DNA of 64,000 nucleotides, taken from assembly GCF_947250635.1 (NCBI RefSeq), contig NZ_OX366335.1, positions 310,001-374,000 on the forward strand, in the 5' to 3' direction. The translations under genes were made by a program, and so were the position numbers. Below, in pieces: positions 1 through 9,836 of the stretch; the first letter of the stretch is position 1, and each line of letters starts with the position of its first letter. Under the pieces are notes generated by a model. The model had not been told where the DNA came from. It made no database searches and saw only the letters and a list, made by a program, of their open reading frames with translations. Origin of the DNA: Wolbachia endosymbiont (group B) of Parapoynx stratiotata. Lineage in GTDB: Bacteria; Pseudomonadota; Alphaproteobacteria; Rickettsiales; Anaplasmataceae.

Positions 1-2
1 AA

Positions 3-716
3 AGTCATGCAGCAGATTTAAAACAGTCTTTAAAGGAACAAGTATTTAATGAGTGGCATCAAATTACTTTAAATGATTTGGTGGAAAAAATTGCAGGTAA
101 CCATTGCTATAAAGCTAAAGTTGCTGCAGAGTTTGCAAATATCATGATATCACATATTGATCAGGCTGCAGAGAGCGATATGCATTTTTTGACCAGGCTT
201 GCTCAAATTTATGGAGCAATAGCAAAACCTGCTGGAGGATATTTACTTTTTGTTTCAAAAGGAAAAGCAAAATCAGTTACAGGAAAAACTTTAAGCACTA
301 TTACTTTAACACCTGGAGATATTACAAGTTGGAGAGTAAGATTTAATGAGCGTAATCAATATGGCTCGGTTATTGCCTATTGGTATGATTATGAGAAAGC
401 AGAGACGATGACGGAAAAAATGGGTAATCAGGAACCAAGCTATATTCTACGAGATATTTATGCAAGTAGTGATTTGGCGCAAAGTGCAGCATCTGCAAAA
501 TTAAATCAGCTGATGAGTGGTGCAGCAACACTAAATATCACAATGCCAGGGAGTCCTGAATTATTTGCCGAAGCAAAGATCAACCTTTTGGGGTTTCACA
601 AGGGAGTTTATGGTGATTGGATAATAAATAAGGCTGAGCATGTGATTGATAACCTGGGTTATCGTACTATCATCACAGCTGCTATGGGAATAATTGATAG
701 TGAGAAAGTAAATTGA
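3..716 (+). CDS. Phage late control protein D (tail, gpD-like), 5' truncated by window
   Basis: The frame is open from base 3 and runs into the window from upstream, so the start lies outside. The TTG at 78 is only an internal codon. The residues after about 30 (SDMHFLTRLAQIYGAIAKP, then KGKAKSVTG) are typical of phage late control gene D / gpD proteins. In P2-like tails these form the baseplate hub or tail-spike-related structure. Its place before a patatin and ankyrin genes matches the tail end of Wolbachia phage WO. Its last 35 bases overlap the convergent ankyrin gene on the other strand. The family call is from recognition of the sequence pattern, not a search. Confidence 0.8.
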   Translation, partial: SHAADLKQSLKEQVFNEWHQITLNDLVEKIAGNHCYKAKVAAEFANIMISHIDQAAESDMHFLTRLAQIYGAIAKPAGGYLLFVSKGKAKSVTGKTLSTITLTPGDITSWRVRFNERNQYGSVIAYWYDYEKAETMTEKMGNQEPSYILRDIYASSDLAQSAASAKLNQLMSGAATLNITMPGSPELFAEAKINLLGFHKGVYGDWIINKAEHVIDNLGYRTIITAAMGIIDSEKVN

Positions 717-1209
717 TAATTTCCTCATAAATATCTTCTTTATTATTGTTTAATTCCTCTACAGCAAGATCTAAAGGAGTTTTTTTATCTTTGTTTTTAG
801 CAAGAGGATTTGCTCCATTTTGCAGTAGAAATTTAGCAATTCCCAGATGTCCTTTTCGTGCAGCATAGTGCAAAGCTGTCCAGCTAAAAGCGTCAGTAGT
901 ATTTACATCAATGCCCTCTTCAATTAGAAATTTTACAACTTCTAAACAATCTCCGCTTGTGGCATAGTGTAATGATGTTGCACCAAAATAATAGGTATCA
1001 TTGATATTTACTGTGTTTTTTACTAAGGATTTTACGTTATCCAAATTGCAACTTTCAGCTGCAATGCGTAATGCTATTCTATCCTCACTAGTTGTTTTAC
1101 TTTTTATTGGTATATTTTTTGACGGTTTAAAATGCTGAAACAAAAAAATGGCGCATATTATTGGTATTATCGAATTTATTAATAATTTTCGAACAAGGTT
1201 AGATTTCAT
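682..1209 (-). CDS. Small membrane-anchored ankyrin repeat protein
   Basis: A 175-aa protein that starts with a basic N-terminus and one hydrophobic segment (about residues 10-25), which suggests an inner-membrane anchor or uncleaved signal. About three ankyrin repeats follow (residues 45-150). Diagnostic pieces are GATSLHYATSGDCLEVVKFL and SWTALHYAARKGHLGIAKFL. Ankyrin proteins of this kind sit between tail genes of many WO prophages and are thought to be host-interaction factors. The gene is convergent with the tail gene and overlaps its 3' end by 35 bp. No partner or substrate can be read from the sequence. Confidence 0.85.
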   Translation of the reverse strand: MKSNLVRKLLINSIIPIICAIFLFQHFKPSKNIPIKSKTTSEDRIALRIAAESCNLDNVKSLVKNTVNINDTYYFGATSLHYATSGDCLEVVKFLIEEGIDVNTTDAFSWTALHYAARKGHLGIAKFLLQNGANPLAKNKDKKTPLDLAVEELNNNKEDIYEEIINLLSHYQLFP

Positions 1210-1274
1210 GTCTATTATATTAGATGTATTACCTACTTAATGCAATTTTACTTAAAAAAATTTCTTAAGATTTT

Positions 1275-1304
1275 TTGGACGTATTTTTGATGAATCTTGT
1301 ATAT
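1275..1304 (+). promoter_or_regulatory. Putative sigma70-type promoter for the small membrane protein-patatin pair
   Basis: TTGGAC at 1275-1280 and TGTATA at 1299-1304 are separated by 18 bases here and by 17 bases in a near copy at 2566-2594, where the same TTGGACG plus T-run and the same ATCTTGTATATAT end occur. The recurrence in front of two neighbouring transcription units is the main evidence. It also argues that the downstream gene starts after this site, at the GTG at 1341. Confidence 0.5.
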
Positions 1305-1340
1305 ATCAGTAAGCAGCTCTTTTTACAAAGGAACTTTAAG

Positions 1341-1559
1341 GTGAAAAACACAGGAAAAATCCCTGTGGCAGTAATTGCTACTATGGTGATACAAACAATA
1401 ACATTGATCTGGTGGCTGGCTAAGCTCGACTTAAGAGTGCACATGCATGATAAATTTATAGAGCAAAATCAAAGGACTACAGAAATCATCTATCGCCTTG
1501 AAGAAAGAGTTAAAAACCTCGCTGAAGAAGTTAATGAACTTGAGCAGAAACACAAATAA
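1341..1559 (+). CDS. Small one-helix membrane protein with coiled-coil tail (holin-like?)
   Basis: Starting at the GTG at 1341 gives a 72-aa protein. An upstream TTG-started reading from 1275 would overlap the likely promoter, so it is disfavoured. One hydrophobic helix (IPVAVIATMVIQTITLIWWL) is followed by an acidic/basic heptad-like tail (RLEERVKNLAEEVNELEQKH). The size and shape resemble small phage holin-like or spanin-like proteins, and similar ORFs precede patatin genes in WO prophages. The function is inferred only from shape and position. Its end overlaps the start of the patatin gene, suggesting coupled translation. Confidence 0.6.
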   Translation: MKNTGKIPVAVIATMVIQTITLIWWLAKLDLRVHMHDKFIEQNQRTTEIIYRLEERVKNLAEEVNELEQKHK

Positions 1560-2481
1560 AAAAGTGGCAAAGTATATTTTATCGGTTGATGGAGGTGGAA
1601 TTAGAGGAATAATTCCTGCTATTATTCTAGCAGAAATTGAATCTAGGACAAAAAAGCCAATTTCTCAAATTTTTGACTTAATGGCAGGAACCTCAACCGG
1701 TGGGATTATTGTTGCTGGACTTTGTAAAAGCAATAAACCTCAATACTCTGCCAATGATTTAGTTGGACTTTACCAAGAGTATGGAGCTTATATCTTTCAA
1801 TCATCATTTTGGAGAAAATCAATTGCTTCTTGGCTGAGTGGTTCTCAGTACTCGTATAGAAATATGGAATTTATTCTCAACAAATACTTTGGTGAAAGTA
1901 CTATGGCCGATGTTGCAAGTAATCTACTACTCACCAGTTATGATATTCACAATAGTTGTGAATTTTTCTTCAAAAATTGGAAAGAAAAAAACATTAAGTT
2001 GAAAGATGCACTCAGAGCTACAACAGCTGCTCCAACGTACTTCACACCAAAACGTCTGAAAATTAGCCAAACAGAGAGAGTGTTGATAGATGGCGGAGTG
2101 TTTGCCAATAATCCAGCGGCTTGTGCATATGCAAGTGCTAAGAAGTTATTTCGAGATGATGAGATTATACTGCTATCAATAGGAACTGGTGGAACAGATA
2201 GAAGTATAAAGTATGCTAACTCAAGGAGATTTGGAAAAATAGGGTGGGTCAAGCCACTACTGAATGTGATGTTTGCTTCTGGATTGGATTGCGTTGATTA
2301 TCAACTAGAGCAAGTAATGGGTGATAAATATATACGCATACAATCACAACTCAAAGTAGCATCAACTGAGATGGATAATATAACATCTAAAAATATCAAA
2401 CGTTTGCAGCAAGAGGCAGAGGTAATGATAGAAAGCCATCAAAGAGCAATTGATGATTTTTGCGCTACCAAAATTATATAA
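1534..2481 (+). CDS. Patatin-like phospholipase
   Basis: This is a 315-aa protein when started at the ATG at 1534; a TTG at 1498 would add 12 residues but overlaps the upstream gene more. It has all patatin hallmarks: the oxyanion loop DGGGIRG (residues 19-25), the nucleophile elbow GTSTGG with Ser54, and the DGG motif with Asp186 (LIDGGVFANNPA). These form the Ser-Asp dyad of a phospholipase A/acyl hydrolase. No signal peptide is visible. Patatins are frequent in phage WO near the tail genes and have been proposed to help membrane lysis or host-membrane entry. It is probably co-transcribed with the small membrane protein just upstream. Confidence 0.93.
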   Translation: MNLSRNTNKKVAKYILSVDGGGIRGIIPAIILAEIESRTKKPISQIFDLMAGTSTGGIIVAGLCKSNKPQYSANDLVGLYQEYGAYIFQSSFWRKSIASWLSGSQYSYRNMEFILNKYFGESTMADVASNLLLTSYDIHNSCEFFFKNWKEKNIKLKDALRATTAAPTYFTPKRLKISQTERVLIDGGVFANNPAACAYASAKKLFRDDEIILLSIGTGGTDRSIKYANSRRFGKIGWVKPLLNVMFASGLDCVDYQLEQVMGDKYIRIQSQLKVASTEMDNITSKNIKRLQQEAEVMIESHQRAIDDFCATKII

Positions 2482-2565
2482 GTTTATGAAAAAGCTTCTT
2501 TTTCTTATCAGAAGGTTACAAAATTCAAGAATAAAATTGGTAAAGATAAAATTTTAAAAAATAAT

Positions 2566-2594
2566 TTGGACGTTTTTTTTACCAATCTTGTATA
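2566..2594 (+). promoter_or_regulatory. Putative sigma70-type promoter for the SpvB/RHS toxin gene
   Basis: TTGGAC (2566-2571), a 17-base spacer rich in T, and TGTATA (2589-2594) lie 27 bases before the ATG of the toxin gene. The box sequence and flanks are nearly the same as at 1275-1304, so the two units may be co-regulated. No strong ribosome binding site is visible between it and the ATG at 2622. Confidence 0.5.
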
Positions 2595-2621
2595 TATAAC
2601 ATACAAACGCGTTTCACGCAC

Positions 2622-5600
2622 ATGGAATCCAACAAAGATACTACACAAAAGTCTACTATTGAGGCTAAAAAGCTTGAACTACCAAAAGGTGGTGGAGCGA
2701 TAAAAGGAATAAGCGAAGCTTTTGAAGCTAATTCGTTCACAGGTACAGGTAGTTTTTCTATTCCAATTCCAATACCTCAATGCCGCAATTTTTCGCCTTC
2801 TTTAAGTGTTGATTATAGCTCTGGTGGTGGTAATGGAGTATTTGGTATAGGGTTTAATGTTTCAATAGCAAGTATTATCAGAAAAACATCAAAAAAAATT
2901 CCAACTTATGATGATGAAGATATTTTCGTACTTACAGGAGCAGATGATTTAGTACTCGTTAATGAGTCGAGTAATAGTGAATATGATATTACTTACTATG
3001 AGCCACGTATTGAAGGATTATTTGCCAAAATAGAGCGTTTGATAAGTAAAAATGATAATAGAGTTTATTGGCAAGTTACTAGTAAAGATGGCAGCATTGC
3101 TATTTATGGTAAAAATAAACAAGCACAAATTTATGATCCAAAGAGTAATAGACGCATAGCAGAATGGTTACTTGAGGAATTAAGTGATGTATATGGAAAT
3201 AAAATATCCTACTATTACCGCTCTAGCAAAGTAGAACAAGGTGATGGCAGAGTAATTGATCGCATTACTTATGGACATAATAAAGAATTAAAGTACAACC
3301 ATTTTGAAGTTCTGTTTGATTATGGTAAAAACGACTTTATAAGTCCAGTCGATAAAAAATATAATGAAGAAAGAAAAGCTATCATCCGCCCGGATCCATT
3401 TACTTCTCATATTACAGGGTTTGCAGTTAGAACTGAACTCTTATGCCGAGCGATAAGAATTTATCATCGTTTTGGTAGAGATCCAATACTGGTTAATGGT
3501 ACTTATTTTGACTACGATGAAAAGCCAACAATCACCTACTTAAGGGCTGTAAAGCAAGTTGGCTATTATGAGAGGGGAGAAAAAAGATTTACAAAATCTA
3601 CACCAACTTTAGTTTTTTCTCATACCAGCGATGATTCTACCTATGTTTCAACAGTTTCATCGGTAACACTTAACAATGGTAACAAACCATCTAAAGAGCT
3701 CCTGCAGATTTTAAAAGAACAAGATTTTGTCTTTTCAGAACAAAATGCAGAAATTTCTGAAGAAAGTTCAGGCTGGAAAATAAAAGACAGCGAAAAAACT
3801 CTTGTCATAAAAGAAAAAGGTAATTTTTTAAATCTTTACAATCCAAACAACAAAAACTCTTTTAACCCGGTAAAAATTCAAGGGTTTTCTGGTTACCTAA
3901 ATGACCGAAGACTCCAATCGGTAGATCTATATCAAGAAGGTATTGAAGGAATATTATATAACGACGGCAACACGATCCTTTATTTTAGACCAAATGGTAA
4001 TGGAGAGTTTGCTCAAGCTAAACTACTGGAGCGTTTTCCATCGCTGCTTCGTAAAACTACTTATTCACTGACGAGCTTAGAAGGTAACGGTGAGTTACAG
4101 CTTTATGTGAATGAAAGTGGTTTTCAGGGTTACCATGATTTTGATGGTAAATGGAGTGAATTTAAGCTTCTTGAGTCGCAAGTAGTCAATATCAGTAGTG
4201 AACTGCAAGAAATGATTGATGTTACCGGAGATGGAAGAACTGATATCGTAGTATTTGAAGGAGAAAGCGTTAGAGTATATCCATCTGCTGGTAAAAAAGG
4301 ATACAAAAAAGCTATTTACAGTAAAGCGCCAAAAGACTTGCCAAATCAACGTGCCAGTTCAGAGAGTACTTTAGTACGCTTTGCTGATATGTTTGGTGAT
4401 GGTAAGAGCCATCTAGTTAAAATAGAAAATGGTAAAGTAGAATGTTGGCCAAATCTTGGTTATGGTAAATTTGGCGAGAAAGTTACATTTAAGAACGCTC
4501 CATATTTTAGGGATGGATTCAATGCAAAAAGACTTTACTTTGCTGATATTGATGGTTCTGGTACTACAGATTTAGTTTATGCAAATCACAATAGCTTAGA
4601 TATCTACTATAACAACAGCGGTAATTCTTTCAGTAAACCAGTAACTTTGAAATTACCGGTAGATTACAATCATATTGGTCGAATTGAGTTTGCTGACATT
4701 CTAGGGAATGGTACCAATTGTTTGCTTATTAGTTATCTTGATCAAAACTTAAAGTTACAACATTTATACTATGATTTTTACAATGGAGTAAAACCGCACT
4801 TACTGAAGCAAATAGATAATAACATGGGTAACATTACCCGTCTTCATTACGCAGCTTCTACCAAATTTTATTTAGAGGATAGAAAAGAAAATCGCCCGTG
4901 GGTAACAAGTCTGCCGTTCCCAGTACAAGTAATTGAAAAAATAGAAACCATAGATAATATAGTAGGAAGTAAACTTACCAATAAATATCGCTATCATCAT
5001 GGATTTTATGATTACACTGAAAAAGAATTTCGCGGATTTGGTTTTGTTGAAACCTGGGATACAGAAGATTTTTCCAGTTCTGACCAAACTGAAAGAGAGC
5101 ATTATGTTGCTCCTATTTATACCAAGACTTGGTACCATACTGGAGCTTATAAAAAGGCAGAAAATTTAGTTGAAAGTTATAGAAAGGAATTTTACCAAGG
5201 AGATAGAGAAGCGTTAAAAATAACACCGCAAGTGTTTGATGAAAATATCATCTCAATAGAGGATAAAAGACAAGCATACCGCGCTATTCAAGGGCAAATG
5301 TTAAGACAAGAAGTATATGGTTTGGATGAAAATCCTGATCTTTATCAGCATCCATATTCGGTAACAGAGTCCAGTGCTTGTGTAAAATTGCTACAATCTA
5401 GTACAAACAGCTCTCATAAAGTATTCAAATACGGAATTTTCTTTGTGAATTTACAAGAAACTATCAATTACCATTATGAAAGAAATTGTTGTGATCCACG
5501 TATTCAGCACGACTTTGTTTTAGAAGTTGATGAGTATGGTAATGTCATTAAATCAGCAAGTATTACTTACCCTCGTAGAATAGAGCCAAATAATTATTCA

Positions 5601-8600
5601 GAGCAGCAAAAATTACATGCCACTTTAGAACGTAATTTTTACGTTAATAATACTAAAGAATTTTACTTACTTGGAGCTCTCTATAAATCACAAGCTTTTG
5701 AGATTGGTGGCCTAAGAGTTGCAGTTAGTGGTTATACTAATATTAATGACTTAAGGACTCACATAACACAGTCCTTGCAAAATACGATAAAATTTGAAGA
5801 GAACTTAAATTATACGAGTCCACAAGTAAGACTCTTAAGTGAAAGTCATAATTACTTTTGGAATAAAGAACAAACTAAAAACTTAGCACTTGGCTTAGTA
5901 ACTCAGCAAGCACTTCTCCACCATACTGAAGCTATGGCATTTTCAGATAGCCAAGTAAAAGAAGTATTTGCCGGAAAAATCGCGTCTGATCAAATGCTAA
6001 AAGATCTTGGCTATAAAAAAACTTCTGACTTTTGGTGGGCACCAAGTCCGACACAATACTATTATGGTAGTGATAAATACTATTTACCTGAAAAAGTAAT
6101 TGATGTTTTCGGTAGCGAAACTGCAGTTATTTATGATCGGTATAATTTACTGCCAATAAAGACGATAGTAAAAGCAACTGAAAGCTCAAATTATGAAACT
6201 ACTGTAGAATATGATTATCAACGTTTAACGCCAGTAAAACTAACTGATCACAATGATAATGTTTCAGAAGTTATATTAAATCCACTTGGGGTGGTAGTTG
6301 CCACATCTCTTTATGGCAGTGAAAAAGGGGAAAAGAAAGGTGATAAACCACTACTCGAATATCAAGTCAGAAAAAATCCAAATTTTGAAGATGTTTTAGG
6401 CTTGGCAGATAGAGCAAATGGTCCTGAGTACTACTTACAGAATGCAACCAGCTTCTTTTATTATGACTTAGATGCTTGGAGAAAAAATGGCCAACCTGTG
6501 CATGTGATTAATCTGCAGAGAGAAACTCATGTTTCAGAAGGAAGTTTTACAAGAATAAGGCAAATTGTAACTCACATTGATGGCTTTGGTAGAAACCTTG
6601 AGACTAGAATGCTCACTGATTCTGAGAGTGAAAAGTGGCTAGCATCAGGGAGAGTTGTATATAACAATAAAGGTACGGAGGTGAAAAAGTATGAACCTTT
6701 TTATAGTAATTCACCTTTTTATGACCTCGAAGAGAGTGTGCGTAATCAAGGAGTATCTGACACTCTTTATTATGATCCTCTGCTGAGGAATATTCGTATT
6801 GATACGGCAAAAGGTTTTTTCAGTAAAGTAGAATTTGATTCGTGGACTATCAAGAATTTTGATCTTAATGATACAGTGAAAGATTCGACATACTACAAAG
6901 AATTTACCGAGAAATGGAATAAAGCAAGTGCAGGAGGAAAAACAGCTTTAAAGGACGAAAAAGATGCACTCAGCAAAGCAGAAAAGCATTACAGTACGCC
7001 AACCATAGAGCATCTAGACAGTTTAGGAAGAAAGTTTCTGCAGATAGAAACTTTAAGTAAAGACGGACAAAGCAATGTAGAATTAAAATCCCACGTAAAA
7101 CTTGATATTCAAGGAAATGAGCTGGAAAGTGTTGATGCAAGATTTTATGAGCAAAACCAGGGTAAGGAAGAAACTGAAAAAATAAAGAATTTTATCCACA
7201 TCTATTCAATGTCTGGGCTTTTAAAGAGTAGCAGTATTGATGCTGGAGAAACCTGGAGTTTAGCAAATGTTGCTGGAAGTGCAGTATACAATTGGGATGG
7301 CAAAGGATCGCTTACTTACACAGAATATGATAAATTGCAACGGCCAATAAAGGTAAAAGTTACTGATAAGGATCTAAATTTAAATAGTAATATCGTTGAA
7401 AGATTCTTTTATTCTGAGAATACTCAAGATAAGGCAACAAACCGTTATGGAATGCTTATTGCCCATTATGATCAGGCAGGACTAACTGAAGCTAAAGAAA
7501 ATGATTTTAAAGGTCAGACATTAAAAAGTAGCTACATTCTGAGAAAGAATTATAAACAAGAGGCAAATTGGCAAAACGTTGAAAGTATTGTTACGGTACA
7601 TGCAGATCTTGAACAGGAAGTGTTTAATTCCACCGCTCAGTATAATGCCTTAGGCGAAATAATTGAGAAAACAGATTTGCAAAATAATACTCATATTCCA
7701 ATTTATGATATAGCTGGCAGAGTAAAACAAATTAACCTTAAGAAGCAAGGAGAAAATATAAAAACCTATGTTTCAGACATCAGTTACAACCCTAAAGGTC
7801 AGCGTACATCGATTAGCTATGGCAATGGTGTTGTTACCAGCTATAGTTATGACTCTAAAACTTTCCGGCTCACTAAACTAGAAAGTCAAAAAGGACAAAA
7901 AAAATTACAAAGTATCAACTATACGTATGATCCTATAGGAAACATTACTACAATGGAAGATGAGTCTTATAAGACCATTTTTCCGAACAACAAGAATATA
8001 GATACTAGGTCTGATTATAACTACGATTCGCTTTATCGACTGATTGAGGCAACAGGAAAGGAACATCCAGCGCTGAATGGAAAGGAAGAAATTATTACAC
8101 CGATTCCGCATCTAAATAACCAAAATGCGATTAGCAATTACACGGAATATTATGACTTTGATTATGGAAGTAACATTACGAAAATTAGGCATAACGGAAA
8201 AAATAGTTCCACTAAAGAGTTTTACATCTCAAACAAATCCAATCGTAGTTTGCCAATAATAGATAGAAGATCTGTCAATGAAAGCAATATAGATGAGAGT
8301 TATGATGAAAGGGGTAATGTACTTAAGCTTCATGGTTCACAAAATTTGCATTGGAATTACCGAGATAACATAGCTTACGTTGATATCATAACTCGCCCAA
8401 GTGGTAAAAATGATAGTGAATACTATGTTTATGACAGTAGTGGACAAAGGGTACGAAAAGTTACTGAAACTTATCAGAATAATGAAAAAAACTCTACTCG
8501 AGTAGAAAAAATCTACTTTGGTGATCTTGAGGTTATGAGAACCTATCAAGAGAGTGGTTTAAGTAAAGAAAAATACACTGTTTATGTTGCAGATGATAAG

Positions 8601-9836
8601 AGTAGAGTAGCATTGCACCATTATTGGACTAAAGGTAATCCAGAAAACGTGGAAATAAAAAGTCAAAGTCGTTATCAGCTCAGTAATTATTTAGATTCAG
8701 TAGCTTTGGAATTAAATGATAATGCTGAAATAATAACCTACGAGGAATATCTGCCATTTGGTGGCACAGCGCTAATTGCAGGCAAAACAGCTCGTGAAGT
8801 AACGGAAAAAGAATATAGGTATTCGGGGAAAGAGAGAGATGATTCAACGGGTCTATACTATTACGGTGCACGTTACTATGCACCATGGCTTCTCAGGTGG
8901 ATTAATCCTGATCCTGCTGGGACTGTGGATGGGCTAAATCTTTATCAGTTTGTTAAGGGGAATCCCATTAATAGTGTTGATATTGGAGGAATGGTGGAGG
9001 AAGAGTTAAGTTCCAAAAAGAGACCACATGTTCAGACATTACAGAAAGAAGGTAAAGATGAGATAGAAAGCGCTGTGGAAGGCCTCTTATTAGACGATAC
9101 GCATGAGCAAAAAAAAATTAAGCTTGCTGATAATGATCAGTCAGAAGAGCGGGCAAAAAAATATGTAATACTTATTTCTGCAGGAGACCTCTCGGAAGCT
9201 TTAGCACGAATAAAACAGAGTGGAGAAGAAGGTGGTAAGCTTCTAGCTAAAAGAATGGTAGTTACCACTTATTTTAGTGATGCTGAGTCAAAGAAACAGT
9301 ACTCAGATTACGATAGAAATAAAAGTGAACTTCTGGAAAAAGATGTTACTATAATAAACGATATGAATATATCTGAGAATAGTAATTCCATAAAAGAGTT
9401 AGAACCTTATCTAACTGAAGGCAGTCAATTACACTTTCACATGCCTAGAGTACCTAGAGCAACATCAGGATACTCAACTCAACAATTAATTAAGGATTTT
9501 TTGAAAATACCGTCACACCTTGATATTAAGGATACACAAAACCTAGAGCTTTCCCTAACAGTTCCTCACCCTAAGATGTATCAGGCAAAAATATTCAAAG
9601 GATTGTATGGCCTATACAAAAAATCGCCGAAAGATAATTTCTATAAAGTTTCAGAAGGAATAGAGGATCTTGAGACTGTATTAAGTGACTCGGAATCGGA
9701 TAATGAACAAGATCTTTCTTCTAAGTTTGATTATAAACACAAACAATCGACGTCAGATGATACCGCAGACGTAGCCAAAAATAAGAAAATGTTCATATTT
9801 TGGTGGAGAAAAGCAAGTAGACTAAATTGGTCATGA
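2622..9836 (+). CDS. Fused TcB/TcC-like insecticidal toxin (SpvB - FG-GAP - RHS core - C-terminal domain)
   Basis: A 2404-aa protein with the layout of fused Tc toxin B and C subunits. Residues from about 15 to 330 are SpvB-like (LPKGGGAIKGISEAFEANSF, then SYSSGG-type loops). FG-GAP/VCBS-like pieces follow (DVTGDGRTDIVVF, ADIDGSGTTDLVYAN) with TcdB mid-domain-like sequence to about residue 1000. YD/RHS repeats come next. The RHS-associated core at about 2066-2118 (YSGKERDDSTGLYYYGARYY, then NPDPAGTVDGLNLYQFVKGNP) includes the aspartates linked to self-cleavage in this family. About 280 residues of unique sequence after the core should be the toxic payload (see findings). In Tc systems the RHS shell encloses the payload and docks on a TcA pore; a broken TcA gene lies just downstream. 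Confidence 0.92.
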   Translation: MESNKDTTQKSTIEAKKLELPKGGGAIKGISEAFEANSFTGTGSFSIPIPIPQCRNFSPSLSVDYSSGGGNGVFGIGFNVSIASIIRKTSKKIPTYDDEDIFVLTGADDLVLVNESSNSEYDITYYEPRIEGLFAKIERLISKNDNRVYWQVTSKDGSIAIYGKNKQAQIYDPKSNRRIAEWLLEELSDVYGNKISYYYRSSKVEQGDGRVIDRITYGHNKELKYNHFEVLFDYGKNDFISPVDKKYNEERKAIIRPDPFTSHITGFAVRTELLCRAIRIYHRFGRDPILVNGTYFDYDEKPTITYLRAVKQVGYYERGEKRFTKSTPTLVFSHTSDDSTYVSTVSSVTLNNGNKPSKELLQILKEQDFVFSEQNAEISEESSGWKIKDSEKTLVIKEKGNFLNLYNPNNKNSFNPVKIQGFSGYLNDRRLQSVDLYQEGIEGILYNDGNTILYFRPNGNGEFAQAKLLERFPSLLRKTTYSLTSLEGNGELQLYVNESGFQGYHDFDGKWSEFKLLESQVVNISSELQEMIDVTGDGRTDIVVFEGESVRVYPSAGKKGYKKAIYSKAPKDLPNQRASSESTLVRFADMFGDGKSHLVKIENGKVECWPNLGYGKFGEKVTFKNAPYFRDGFNAKRLYFADIDGSGTTDLVYANHNSLDIYYNNSGNSFSKPVTLKLPVDYNHIGRIEFADILGNGTNCLLISYLDQNLKLQHLYYDFYNGVKPHLLKQIDNNMGNITRLHYAASTKFYLEDRKENRPWVTSLPFPVQVIEKIETIDNIVGSKLTNKYRYHHGFYDYTEKEFRGFGFVETWDTEDFSSSDQTEREHYVAPIYTKTWYHTGAYKKAENLVESYRKEFYQGDREALKITPQVFDENIISIEDKRQAYRAIQGQMLRQEVYGLDENPDLYQHPYSVTESSACVKLLQSSTNSSHKVFKYGIFFVNLQETINYHYERNCCDPRIQHDFVLEVDEYGNVIKSASITYPRRIEPNNYSEQQKLHATLERNFYVNNTKEFYLLGALYKSQAFEIGGLRVAVSGYTNINDLRTHITQSLQNTIKFEENLNYTSPQVRLLSESHNYFWNKEQTKNLALGLVTQQALLHHTEAMAFSDSQVKEVFAGKIASDQMLKDLGYKKTSDFWWAPSPTQYYYGSDKYYLPEKVIDVFGSETAVIYDRYNLLPIKTIVKATESSNYETTVEYDYQRLTPVKLTDHNDNVSEVILNPLGVVVATSLYGSEKGEKKGDKPLLEYQVRKNPNFEDVLGLADRANGPEYYLQNATSFFYYDLDAWRKNGQPVHVINLQRETHVSEGSFTRIRQIVTHIDGFGRNLETRMLTDSESEKWLASGRVVYNNKGTEVKKYEPFYSNSPFYDLEESVRNQGVSDTLYYDPLLRNIRIDTAKGFFSKVEFDSWTIKNFDLNDTVKDSTYYKEFTEKWNKASAGGKTALKDEKDALSKAEKHYSTPTIEHLDSLGRKFLQIETLSKDGQSNVELKSHVKLDIQGNELESVDARFYEQNQGKEETEKIKNFIHIYSMSGLLKSSSIDAGETWSLANVAGSAVYNWDGKGSLTYTEYDKLQRPIKVKVTDKDLNLNSNIVERFFYSENTQDKATNRYGMLIAHYDQAGLTEAKENDFKGQTLKSSYILRKNYKQEANWQNVESIVTVHADLEQEVFNSTAQYNALGEIIEKTDLQNNTHIPIYDIAGRVKQINLKKQGENIKTYVSDISYNPKGQRTSISYGNGVVTSYSYDSKTFRLTKLESQKGQKKLQSINYTYDPIGNITTMEDESYKTIFPNNKNIDTRSDYNYDSLYRLIEATGKEHPALNGKEEIITPIPHLNNQNAISNYTEYYDFDYGSNITKIRHNGKNSSTKEFYISNKSNRSLPIIDRRSVNESNIDESYDERGNVLKLHGSQNLHWNYRDNIAYVDIITRPSGKNDSEYYVYDSSGQRVRKVTETYQNNEKNSTRVEKIYFGDLEVMRTYQESGLSKEKYTVYVADDKSRVALHHYWTKGNPENVEIKSQSRYQLSNYLDSVALELNDNAEIITYEEYLPFGGTALIAGKTAREVTEKEYRYSGKERDDSTGLYYYGARYYAPWLLRWINPDPAGTVDGLNLYQFVKGNPINSVDIGGMVEEELSSKKRPHVQTLQKEGKDEIESAVEGLLLDDTHEQKKIKLADNDQSEERAKKYVILISAGDLSEALARIKQSGEEGGKLLAKRMVVTTYFSDAESKKQYSDYDRNKSELLEKDVTIINDMNISENSNSIKELEPYLTEGSQLHFHMPRVPRATSGYSTQQLIKDFLKIPSHLDIKDTQNLELSLTVPHPKMYQAKIFKGLYGLYKKSPKDNFYKVSEGIEDLETVLSDSESDNEQDLSSKFDYKHKQSTSDDTADVAKNKKMFIFWWRKASRLNWS

